Positions 1 through 6,899 of a stretch of DNA of 64,000 bases are shown here, in pieces. A program made the position numbers and the translations under genes. The DNA is taken from assembly GCF_027257955.1 (NCBI RefSeq), contig NZ_JANZNQ010000014.1, positions 1 through 64,000 on the forward strand, given 5' to 3'. Source of the DNA: Zhongshania aquatica (GTDB taxonomy: Bacteria > Pseudomonadota > Gammaproteobacteria > Pseudomonadales > Spongiibacteraceae). Under the pieces are notes generated by a model, which was not told where the DNA came from, did not search any database, and saw only the letters and a list, made by a program, of their open reading frames with translations. Each line of letters starts with the position of its first letter. Position 1 is the stretch's first letter.

Positions 1-56
1 TCAGCTTGCTTAAGAATGGCCATAATCTGGCTATCTGAATAACGGGGTACTTTCAT
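1..56 (-). CDS. IS3-family transposase OrfA, N-terminal fragment (continues off the left edge)
   Basis: The reverse strand reads from ATG at 56 and stays open to the window edge, giving MKVPRYSDSQIMAILKQA. This matches the usual start of IS3-group OrfA proteins (basic residues, then S-(D/E)-x-Q-I-x-A-I-L-K-x-A), which begins the helix-turn-helix that binds the element's ends. A GGAG-like ribosome site lies just upstream on that strand (about 63-67). The IS end probably falls near 100-117, where CCCCG occurs on the reverse strand, directly before the SseB-like coding sequence. Only about 18 residues are visible, so the family call rests on this short motif. Confidence 0.6.
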   Translation of the reverse strand, partial: MKVPRYSDSQIMAILKQA

Positions 57-117
57 GCAGAATCTCCTTCAAACTATTATGAGAAAATTCTACTTATCGC
101 TCCAGCTATTTATCGGG

Positions 118-894
118 GTGATTACCACACCACTAGATCAGGCATACGTTGAGGCAACTAAAAATAACAAAGAATCTGTATTCTATAATGAATTTTTAAG
201 TTCAACTATTTTCATACCAACCATAAATGCGCCAGAAGAAGACAAGCACAGTAGAGCCGGAAATGACGATACAATATCCCCTATAATAATTGAGTCAGAT
301 GGTGAAAAATATTTGATGTTATTTGATTCAAAAGAAAGACTGGCATCATGGGCTCAGCGAGAAGTCGGTTTTGCAGCACTGCCAGGACATGCCATAGTTG
401 AAATGATGGGGACAGACTTTCACTGGGTACTTAACGTCGGAACAAAATATACCAAAACGTTTGTTCCTGATGAAATAGAATGGCTTAAAGGAAACCTTAA
501 AAATATTGAGAAACAATCAGTTTCTTCAGGCGCTCAAGTTTTAATTGGTGCTCCAGCGAAAATCCCTGATGGCTTAATTGAATCATTAACTTAAAGTTTA
601 TCCTCAAGAAACAATGAGGTTAAATCTGCATATCTTGGTCAAGTTTATTATGTGAAAGACGGTGAGAAACCTCACTTAGCACTCGTTATAGAAACCGAAA
701 TAAAAGATAAATCTATTATTGAAGCAATAAGCCAAGATCTTGCTGTATCAACAAAGGGGTTTTTAGGTGAAGATGAGTATATTGATATTTTGGTGAATGA
801 TGGCAATGGCACAGCAGTAGAAATTACTAAAGCAGTTAAACCATTCTACGTGAGAAAGAGCAGTTGGCTAAAAAAAGTGCTAATAAGGCAATGA
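118..894 (+). pseudogene. SseB-family protein split by an in-frame TAA stop
   Basis: Two stretches of one reading frame look like the two halves of an SseB-type protein (enhanced serine sensitivity / type III-linked family). The first, up to 591, begins TTPLDQAYVEAT and holds the N-terminal SseB domain. The second, 595-891, includes KPHLALVIETE and resembles the SseB C-terminal domain. They are separated only by TAA at 592-594, with no frameshift; one base change (for example CAA to TAA) explains it. The start is uncertain: GTG at 118 fits the family start, but upstream DNA seems to belong to an IS end. The final stop lies inside an attC-like site, as is usual for integron cassette genes. The molecular role of SseB proteins is poorly known. 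Confidence 0.65.
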
Positions 895-958
895 AAAATC
901 GCCGACAAAAAGCCGTGGGCTGGACTCGCTACGCTCGCCTTTTATTGCAGCGTTAGGT
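877..958 (+). repeat. attC-like integron recombination site
   Basis: The segment ends in GTTAGGT (952-958), a match to the attC core GTTRRRY. It begins near TGCTAAT (878-884), one base from RYYYAAC. The ends are imperfectly complementary (CTAA..CAAT..AAA against the complement of TTTATTGCAGCGTTAG). The middle has GGACTCGCTACGCTCGCC, a self-complementary loop typical of attC sites. The upstream gene stops inside the site and the next ATG follows 7 bases after the core, which is standard cassette spacing. No integrase gene is in the window. Confidence 0.6.
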
Positions 959-964
959 GAAGGT

Positions 965-1450
965 ATGAACTCGGTAATGAAAAGGACAAAATGGCCAATA
1001 ATTATCTTTACCGGAATTCTAATTTCTTTTGAATTAATAGATGGAACCGTCACGACCGCATTCGCTTTTATATTTTCAAATCCCGACAGAGTGGTAGAAG
1101 GAAAAATCCTATATTCGAAAGTAGCGTTTATTCCTCGTGGCACAAGAGCACATAACGTCCGTTACTCATATCAGGTCGAGGGAAGATATTACGAGTCGCG
1201 TATGATCAACTACCTTGGGAGAACAAGCAAGCCTAGAGAAACGGTGGAAATGTATCCTCAAGGAAAGATCGTCCAGGTTTTTTACGACTCGTCAAGTCCT
1301 AGTATGTCCGTATTAAATAGGACAGAGCTTGGGATTGATATTTATCTTGGCTTTATCAAGGCAATAGTCATTGCTTTAATCCCTGTGCTTTATCGGGTGT
1401 TATTTAGTGCCGGAAAAGGAATTACTAAAACGAGCGAAAAATGCACCTAA
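965..1450 (+). CDS. DUF3592-like membrane protein, probable integron cassette gene
   Basis: A 161-residue protein with a hydrophobic segment near residues 10-35, a soluble middle containing VRYSYQVEGRYYESRMI, and a second hydrophobic segment near 122-148. The layout (membrane helix, beta-rich extracytoplasmic part with a YxY-type strand, membrane helix) is that of DUF3592 proteins, whose function is unknown. ATG at 965 follows AGGTGAAGG, a ribosome site supplied by the end of the preceding attC. Its stop TAA (1448-1450) lies inside the ACCTAAC that opens the next attC-like site. Codon use is AT-richer than in the housekeeping genes to the right, consistent with cassette acquisition. Confidence 0.6.
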   Translation: MNSVMKRTKWPIIIFTGILISFELIDGTVTTAFAFIFSNPDRVVEGKILYSKVAFIPRGTRAHNVRYSYQVEGRYYESRMINYLGRTSKPRETVEMYPQGKIVQVFYDSSSPSMSVLNRTELGIDIYLGFIKAIVIALIPVLYRVLFSAGKGITKTSEKCT

Positions 1451-1500
1451 CAGATGGCAGCATTCGCTCCCGTTGGTCGCTGGGACGTCCAAAACGCTGT
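1445..1500 (+). repeat. Decayed attC-like site (left half)
   Basis: ACCTAAC at 1445-1451 fits the RYYYAAC box and overlaps the stop codon of the cassette gene. It is followed by AGATGGCAGC and a TCCC...GGGA loop (about 1469-1483). The expected right half, GCTGCCAT then GTTRRRY, is not present; only AACGCTGTG remains. The site therefore looks truncated or degenerate. Confidence 0.4.
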
Positions 1501-1555
1501 GAACTTGTATCACTTTAACGGACAGTAAATCACTGTTTGCCTAAAGAGGTGCACC

Positions 1556-1744
1556 ATGGGATTAACAAAGAAAAAGCAGTACGACAGCTACACGCTGGCT
1601 TACAAGTTCACTGCACCTGCGCTGGGCGTTAAAGATAAACAAAAACCTTCATCCGACTTGGGCTTTCGTCCGTCCGCTTTTTACCAATATCCGTTAGCAG
1701 TTATGCGCTCGAAACAATGCTATACAAAAATGTGGCAAACCTGA
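1556..1744 (+). CDS. Short hypothetical ORF in mobile-element debris
   Basis: A 62-codon ORF with a plausible ribosome site (AAAGAGG, 1543-1549) before ATG. The first 17 residues (MGLTKKKQYDSYTLAYK) are basic and could be the start of a transposase, but no family is recognised. The preceding segment, about 1500-1530, contains TTAACGGACAG, which could be an IS terminal repeat. From about 1630 the DNA has imperfect self-complementarity and ends in GTTAGCAGTTATGC, possibly a further attC remnant. I see no other coding potential between 1451 and 1878, and this ORF may not be a real gene. Confidence 0.2.
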   Translation: MGLTKKKQYDSYTLAYKFTAPALGVKDKQKPSSDLGFRPSAFYQYPLAVMRSKQCYTKMWQT

Positions 1745-1878
1745 GTTTTTAGTATAGATAGACCAAGGTGGTCGTTATGTGTGAAACGACCCAGTGAAAA
1801 GTGCTTGCAGAGTAGGTAGTGAGGGGAGGGGGCGATATAGCCCATGGGTATGAGCTATAGCGTAGGCTTTTAGTGTTA

Positions 1879-2649
1879 CTAAAATCCCATTTCTTGGGGT
1901 GTCGGGATTCTGCGTAGGGTTTGTCCACCGGAGATATCGATTAGTTGTCCGGTGATAAAAGCTTCGTCCGAAAGTAGCCAAAGCGCTGCGTTGGCAAGGT
2001 CGGCGGAGGTAGGTAGTCGCCCAAGTGGAATTTCTTTTAAGAACGCGTTTTCAATGGCCGGGTCTTGGAAGTAGTTTGCAGTCATTGCCGTTGCGGTAAA
2101 GCCGGGGGCTAGCGAGTTTACGCGGATATTTTGTGGGCCGTATTCCACTGCGGCAATACGTACTAGTTGGTCGGCACCGGCTTTGCTGCCGCCGTAGGCG
2201 CCAAGTCCTGGTGGTGGGATGATACTGGCTTGTGTGGACGTAGTAACAATAGAGCCGCCGTTGTTCATGACTGCGGCCATGTGCTTGATAAATAGAGCTG
2301 CGCCTGTGAAATGAACGTCGCTAGCCTGTTTGAGCATGGCCTCTGTGGTGTCGGCGATGGCCGCTGACACGTCGATGCCGGCAAAGTTAATTGCGCCATC
2401 GAGTTGTCCGTAGTGGCTAATCGCTGCTGCAGCTAGGGCTGCTAGCTGTGCCTCTTTGGTGATGTCACATGCGATGGGGATGGCGGCGTCTAATGAGCTC
2501 GCTATTGCGGTTACTCGGTCTATTTGGCGGCCAGCCAATACTAATTTGGCGCCTTCTTCGTTAAGACGGCGAGCCGTTGTCGCGGCCATGCTGCGTTCGT
2601 CTGATACGCCTAAAATTACGATGACCTTATTTGCTAATCTATTGCTCAT
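1879..2649 (-). CDS. Short-chain dehydrogenase/reductase (SDR)
   Basis: A 256-residue classical SDR predicted to oxidise or reduce an alcohol/ketone with NAD(P). The N-terminal Rossmann strand is VIVILGVSDERSM, so the usual TGxxxGxG glycine motif is atypical. NFAG stands at 88-91, and the catalytic serine region (about S138) precedes Y152 and K156 (AYGGSK). APGF follows near 181. It lies 12 bases after the ThuA-like gene on the same strand and is probably the last gene of the operon that starts with the SRPBCC gene. The variant glycine loop makes cofactor preference unclear. The substrate is presumably an alcohol formed downstream of the Rieske oxygenase, which is inference. Confidence 0.85.
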   Translation of the reverse strand: MSNRLANKVIVILGVSDERSMAATTARRLNEEGAKLVLAGRQIDRVTAIASSLDAAIPIACDITKEAQLAALAAAAISHYGQLDGAINFAGIDVSAAIADTTEAMLKQASDVHFTGAALFIKHMAAVMNNGGSIVTTSTQASIIPPPGLGAYGGSKAGADQLVRIAAVEYGPQNIRVNSLAPGFTATAMTANYFQDPAIENAFLKEIPLGRLPTSADLANAALWLLSDEAFITGQLIDISGGQTLRRIPTPQEMGF

Positions 2650-2661
2650 TAATCAATTCCT

Positions 2662-3471
2662 TTATTGTTCTGTAGCCTGCTTTGCTTGGGCCTGTGCTTG
2701 ACGAGTAATGTCGTCGAATGGCTCGATAGTCCATTTAATGCCTCTACGTAGCAGTGTGTAGAATACGGGGAGATCCCATGCGCATTTCTCTACGGTGGGC
2801 CAATAGTCGAGCAGGGGCTGCATGTCGTAGTGATGGCGGCAGTGGCCGAGGGTTAAGTAAAGTACTTCGCCTTTGCCGACTTCGTGGGTGTAAAGTACGG
2901 GGTGACGTGCATGCTCCCATTCATCCTCTTCAAATCCTTCTGCCTTGCCGCCGTATTCGGCATCGAGCAAGACATTGAGCTTACCGTAGGTTTTCATTAG
3001 GTATAGCTCGTCGGTACTTTCGAAGGGCGTAATGCCTTCTACCAGAGGATGGTCCGGGTTTGCTACCGAAACGGTATAGGGCGCAATTGGTGGGTGAGAG
3101 CGGAACATAGATCCTAGGGTTTCTACGAACAGCGGCGCCCAATCTGGTGTGCCGTATAAGCCGGTATTCATTAATCGAATAATGGAGTTAGTCCCGTGCA
3201 AGGCGTACCAGCGGCCGCCATCGGCAACCCATTTGTAAAGTGCTTCTTGTGCAGTGAGGGAGGGCACTACATTGCAGGTATACGAGATAAGCATGTCTGC
3301 ATTGTTAATGGCGTCGATGTTTTCGTAGTCTTCAAAAACACGAACGCGAATACGATCATCTTCGGCGAGTAGCTTCAGAAGTTCTAAGCGCGCAAAGTCA
3401 ATGTCGTGCCAGACACCGCCTGTCACTAGAACGCAATTAATTCTGCCCGCTGTATATTTTTTATCAGTCAT
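2662..3471 (-). CDS. ThuA-like domain protein
   Basis: A 269-residue protein with the ThuA fold, a glutamine-amidotransferase-like alpha/beta domain without the usual catalytic Cys. Visible family features are VLVTGGVWHD near residues 14-23, ADMLISYTCN near 58-67, WYALHGTN near 87-94, and the late HPVLYTHEVGKGEVLYLTLGH segment. ThuA proteins are often linked to sugar or trehalose use, but many occur in unrelated degradation loci. Here it sits between the Rieske oxygenase gene (16 bases away) and the SDR gene, so a role in the same catabolic pathway is more likely than trehalose use. The exact reaction is unknown. Confidence 0.75.
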   Translation of the reverse strand: MTDKKYTAGRINCVLVTGGVWHDIDFARLELLKLLAEDDRIRVRVFEDYENIDAINNADMLISYTCNVVPSLTAQEALYKWVADGGRWYALHGTNSIIRLMNTGLYGTPDWAPLFVETLGSMFRSHPPIAPYTVSVANPDHPLVEGITPFESTDELYLMKTYGKLNVLLDAEYGGKAEGFEEDEWEHARHPVLYTHEVGKGEVLYLTLGHCRHHYDMQPLLDYWPTVEKCAWDLPVFYTLLRRGIKWTIEPFDDITRQAQAQAKQATEQ

Positions 3472-3487
3472 CTCTGGCTCCGATATT

Positions 3488-4663
3488 TTACAGTGTTGGC
3501 TTTGGCAGTGACGGATCGTTTGCTAAGCAGTAGTCCACCCATTTATGAAAAAATTGGTTGCCACGTTCGTTGCGGCCAAACATTACGTGGGAATGCGCGC
3601 CTGACTCAATGCCTTTTTGGATACGCAGGCCCATGAAGTAGTCTTCATTGTCGACAACGTTACGGAGCCATTCAATCATGTCGTCTAAGGCTTGCTTTTC
3701 TTGGTCGGTTTCTGGCGCGGTGTGGTGGATAAAATAAAGGTGCGTGGTGTTTTCACCAGGTGTGGGGCCGGGGATAATTTGCGCTACTTGAGTGATTTCT
3801 GGTGCAACAAATATCGATACATTCGGAAATAATGTGCGGATAAAGTCATAGCCATGATTTTCATGCTTCCAGTACTCGTCTGGGTTTACGTCTTTCAGGG
3901 TATGAATGCTGCGTTGGGGGAAACCCAGTAAAATGTGCGGACCATAATTTTCAAAATGCATGATGTTTGAATAGGTACGCGGGTTCACGGTTTCTGGGTG
4001 GGCAATGGCGAAATGATAGCCTTCTAAGTAGCCGTCGTAGGCAATCTTCCAGTTCGCGCCATAAATGGTGCGTTTGCCGCAAAAGTGCCATTTATCGAAG
4101 CCAATGTCTTCGATATCTTCGATCATACCGCCTAGGTGTTCTTCAAAATCAACTTCAGTATCACCATTTAGTACGGCGAATATCAAACCGCCTCGCTCAT
4201 AGGTGGGTAATTGGGTGAGTCCGTGGCAGCTTTTATCTACGTCGCCAAATTTGTTTTGATCGGCAACGGCAATCAGGTCGCCATCATTGCGAAACGACCA
4301 GCCATGATACTGGCAGGTAAAGCGCGAACGGGTGCCATACTCTTCGGTGGCCACTTGCATGGCGCGGTGGGGACAAACGTTGAGCATGACCCGCGCGCTG
4401 CCGTCCGCGGTGCGGGTGATTAGCAGTGGTTTGTCTACGAATTGCAGGGTTTTGTAGTCACCTGGATTCGGTAATTCCTGGCTTAGGGCGACAAAGATCG
4501 GCCGGTTCTTAAAAATCAAGTCAATTTCTTGCTGCCAACCATCCGGGTCAGTATAGGCAGTGCAGGGCACTGACATTGTGCTCTCAGCCATGTCTGTCTG
4601 CTTGTTGTCGACATAGTCGATCATTTTTTTGACTGCGTGATTATATAGCGACTTTTTGCTCAT
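3488..4663 (-). CDS. Rieske non-heme iron oxygenase, large (alpha) subunit
   Basis: A 391-residue ring-hydroxylating-type oxygenase component. The Rieske [2Fe-2S] ligands are C97-x-H99 and C117-x2-H120 (CPHR...CQYHGW). The catalytic domain shows NWK at 204-206 and the iron ligands H217 and H222 in GYLEGYHFAIAH; the acidic ligand is probably the Asp in the NEDYF region. The enzyme should hydroxylate or demethylate an organic substrate using O2 and electrons from a reductase. No ferredoxin, reductase or small subunit gene is nearby, so electron donors must come from elsewhere. AGAGGTC precedes the ATG. The family is clear; the substrate is not predictable. Confidence 0.9.
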   Translation of the reverse strand: MSKKSLYNHAVKKMIDYVDNKQTDMAESTMSVPCTAYTDPDGWQQEIDLIFKNRPIFVALSQELPNPGDYKTLQFVDKPLLITRTADGSARVMLNVCPHRAMQVATEEYGTRSRFTCQYHGWSFRNDGDLIAVADQNKFGDVDKSCHGLTQLPTYERGGLIFAVLNGDTEVDFEEHLGGMIEDIEDIGFDKWHFCGKRTIYGANWKIAYDGYLEGYHFAIAHPETVNPRTYSNIMHFENYGPHILLGFPQRSIHTLKDVNPDEYWKHENHGYDFIRTLFPNVSIFVAPEITQVAQIIPGPTPGENTTHLYFIHHTAPETDQEKQALDDMIEWLRNVVDNEDYFMGLRIQKGIESGAHSHVMFGRNERGNQFFHKWVDYCLANDPSLPKPTL

Positions 4664-4687
4664 AATGACCTCTAGGATTTGGCGGTG

Positions 4688-4999
4688 TTATATATCTAGT
4701 TGCAGCGGGCCGCAGGAACTGACTTCGTACTTCATTACTTGCATATCGGTAACATCGAGGCTTGCCGCGAGTGCTAGAAATTCAGCGATGTGTGGCAATG
4801 AAAGATGAGTCATTAGTGCGTCTTCAGATGCCCACTGCTCAAAGATGCAAATCATATTGGAGTTTGCGATATCAACAGCAATAGAGTAGTCAATGCAGCC
4901 TTCTTCGGCATGAGTTGGCGCCAATATTTTTTGAGCACCGGCAATATAGCTGGCGGTGTCTTTTGGGTTAACGGTAATACGTGCAGAGATAACAAGCAT
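4688..4999 (-). CDS. Antibiotic biosynthesis monooxygenase (ABM) domain protein
   Basis: A 103-residue dimeric alpha-beta barrel protein. The ABM pattern is clear: ITVNPKDTASYIAGAQKIL, then HAEEGCIDYSIAVD near 30-43, FEQWASEDALMTHLSLPHIAEF near 53-74. Members act as cofactor-free monooxygenases on quinol/anthrone-like compounds or as small-molecule binding proteins. It lies 24 bases upstream of the Rieske gene on the same strand and 30 bases after the SRPBCC gene, so it is probably co-transcribed with both. It may act on an aromatic intermediate made by the oxygenase (inference). Confidence 0.8.
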   Translation of the reverse strand: MLVISARITVNPKDTASYIAGAQKILAPTHAEEGCIDYSIAVDIANSNMICIFEQWASEDALMTHLSLPHIAEFLALAASLDVTDMQVMKYEVSSCGPLQLDI

Positions 5000-5029
5000 G
5001 ATGTTGTGGTCCTATCGATATATGGAAGT

Positions 5030-5467
5030 TTATGAGGTTGCTTGGCTTAAACCCGAGAACATAATTTGGTATGCCGCATTTAAAAAGTCTTTGGCCTCTT
5101 GTTCGCGCCCCAATTCTGCTTCAAATTCAGAGTGGTAGCTCAGACGACATTTGTTGCCCTCAATGAGGCTGAGCGTTCCGGTCGCCTTGTATTTTGTTAT
5201 ACCGGCTGGCCTATCATTTACCAGCGCTAGTGAGTAGGTATAAGTACGTGGGTCAATGCTGAGCAATTGTTCGCTAACTGCTGTAGGGAAGCCGACATTA
5301 AATATGTGCCGTGTCATTCCTACGCCTTGACCTTCAAGTTCGACGCGATCTATATCTACCGCAAGGCCTGTAGGCCACCAGCGTTGAATGTTGCCGAAAT
5401 CTGCGAGAAGCTCCCATAATGTGTCTCGCGGAGCGGAAAAGTCGTGGAAGGTATCGATAGTTTGCAT
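5030..5467 (-). CDS. SRPBCC-family (START-like) protein
   Basis: A polyketide cyclase/START-like fold protein of about 145 residues, starting MQTIDTFHDFSAPRDTLWELLADF. The opening (strand, then AP-x2-LWELLADFGNIQRWWP) and late DFLNAAYQIMFSGL helix are typical of SRPBCC proteins, which enclose a hydrophobic ligand pocket. An in-frame ATG at 5542 would add 25 residues not expected for the family; neither start has a strong ribosome site, so I chose 5467. It is the first gene of the leftward operon facing the dehydrogenase gene at 5658. A role in binding or cyclising the pathway substrate is inference. Confidence 0.75.
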   Translation of the reverse strand: MQTIDTFHDFSAPRDTLWELLADFGNIQRWWPTGLAVDIDRVELEGQGVGMTRHIFNVGFPTAVSEQLLSIDPRTYTYSLALVNDRPAGITKYKATGTLSLIEGNKCRLSYHSEFEAELGREQEAKDFLNAAYQIMFSGLSQATS

Positions 5468-5657
5468 AATAGGTGACTTTTTGTTGAGTACGGGTTCCAG
5501 CGAACCATTAATTATTATTTGCCGTGTAAGTATGATCGGCATGGTTAAAGTTAATCAATAGCGATAAAAAAGTCAAACATGATTGATTTTATTTTTATCT
5601 AGTACTACTCTTTTCCAATTCGCAGTACAGACACGATAATAATTGTAGGAATATTTC

Positions 5658-6692
5658 ATGACCCCAGTCACCAATAGACAGCTTTATTTACATCAGCGTC
5701 CTGTAGGCGTTCCGACCGCGGACGATATCCGTTTGCGAACCGTGGACGTGCCTTCGCTGGCCGACGGCGAAGTATTGATCGAGAATCATTACTTATCTTT
5801 GGACCCAGCAATTCGGGACTGGATGAGTGGTAACGATACGTATATGGCTCCTATTGCCATTGGTGAGAGTATCAGAAGCACCACGCTGGGAAAGGTGTTG
5901 GAGAGTCGTCATCCAGATTTTGTTGCGGGAGACTATGTCCAAGGTTTGGCGGTTAACGCCTGGGAGGAGTACACCGTCAACTCAGGAGAAGTACTTACAA
6001 AGGTGGTGAATGATGGTAAGTATCCACCGCGCTATTATTTAAGCATCTTCAGTGGCGCCATGGGTTTAACGCCGTATTTTGGCATGTTAGAGCTCGGTCG
6101 TCCGGTAGCGGGTGAAACGGTATTGATAAGTGCGGCTGCCGGTGCAGTTGGTTCAATTGCGGGTCAAATAGCGAAGATAAAAGGGTGTCGAGTTGTTGGT
6201 TTGACAGGCACACAAGAGAAGGCCGATTGGTTAATGAATGAGTTGGGTTTTGATGCCGTCATTAATTACAAGGAGTGTGAAAATCTATCGGACGAGATTG
6301 CAAGGGTGTGTCCTGAGAGAATAAACATATTTTTTGATAATGTGGGTGGCGAGATTCTTGACGCCGCGTTACTCAATATCGCGGACCATGCGCGTATCGT
6401 TTTTTGCGGTGCGATTTCAAGCTACAACGCGAGTGGGCCGGTACCAGGGCCGTATAACTATTGGCAAATTCTGGCTCATAGCGCAACGGTTAAGGGCTTG
6501 TTAACCACAAACTATGTTGAACAATTTGATGCTGCAAATAACGAGATTCGCGGCTGGCTTGAGTCAGGAAAGTTACGTTTTAACGAAGATATTGTAGATG
6601 GTATAGAGAATACCGTTGAGGCATATACGCGCCTATTCTCAGGAATGAATAAAGGTAAGTTGTTAGTACGATTAGCAGCCGCTGATCAGTGA
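5658..6692 (+). CDS. Zinc-independent NADP-dependent medium-chain reductase
   Basis: A 344-residue MDR-family enzyme of the leukotriene-B4 dehydrogenase/CurA type. The GroES-like half contains LSLDPAIRDWM near 47-57, typical of this clade. The nucleotide-binding half has AAAGAVGS at 159-166, and FFDNVGGEILDAAL follows. Structural and catalytic zinc cysteines are absent. These enzymes reduce alpha,beta-double bonds of enones with NADPH. AGGA lies just before the ATG. The gene is transcribed away from the SRPBCC-Rieske operon across a 190-base divergent promoter region, so it likely serves the same pathway by saturating an unsaturated ketone (inference). Confidence 0.88.
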   Translation: MTPVTNRQLYLHQRPVGVPTADDIRLRTVDVPSLADGEVLIENHYLSLDPAIRDWMSGNDTYMAPIAIGESIRSTTLGKVLESRHPDFVAGDYVQGLAVNAWEEYTVNSGEVLTKVVNDGKYPPRYYLSIFSGAMGLTPYFGMLELGRPVAGETVLISAAAGAVGSIAGQIAKIKGCRVVGLTGTQEKADWLMNELGFDAVINYKECENLSDEIARVCPERINIFFDNVGGEILDAALLNIADHARIVFCGAISSYNASGPVPGPYNYWQILAHSATVKGLLTTNYVEQFDAANNEIRGWLESGKLRFNEDIVDGIENTVEAYTRLFSGMNKGKLLVRLAAADQ

Positions 6693-6899
6693 TAAAAATA
6701 ATTGAATAATTACAGCGATTCTGTAAATCAATAATTCCGTGGATCTTGGGTGTCGAAAGGTAGCCGTTTTCGTCAATCAATTTTGTTAAAAAATAAAAAA
6801 ACAGACAAACTTGTTTAATTTAAGGATCGCTGCTAGGATTTCGTACATATAGCTATCGTGAGATCGATAGGCGCTATAAAAATAACATAGGGGATAGTT

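Noticed and set aside
1628-1708. A third attC site ending GTTAGCAGTTATGC
   Set aside because: No RYYYAAC box at the left and weak arm complementarity.
2662-3471. ThuA-like gene as evidence of trehalose use
   Set aside because: No sugar transporter or trehalose gene is nearby; the neighbours are oxygenase-pathway genes.
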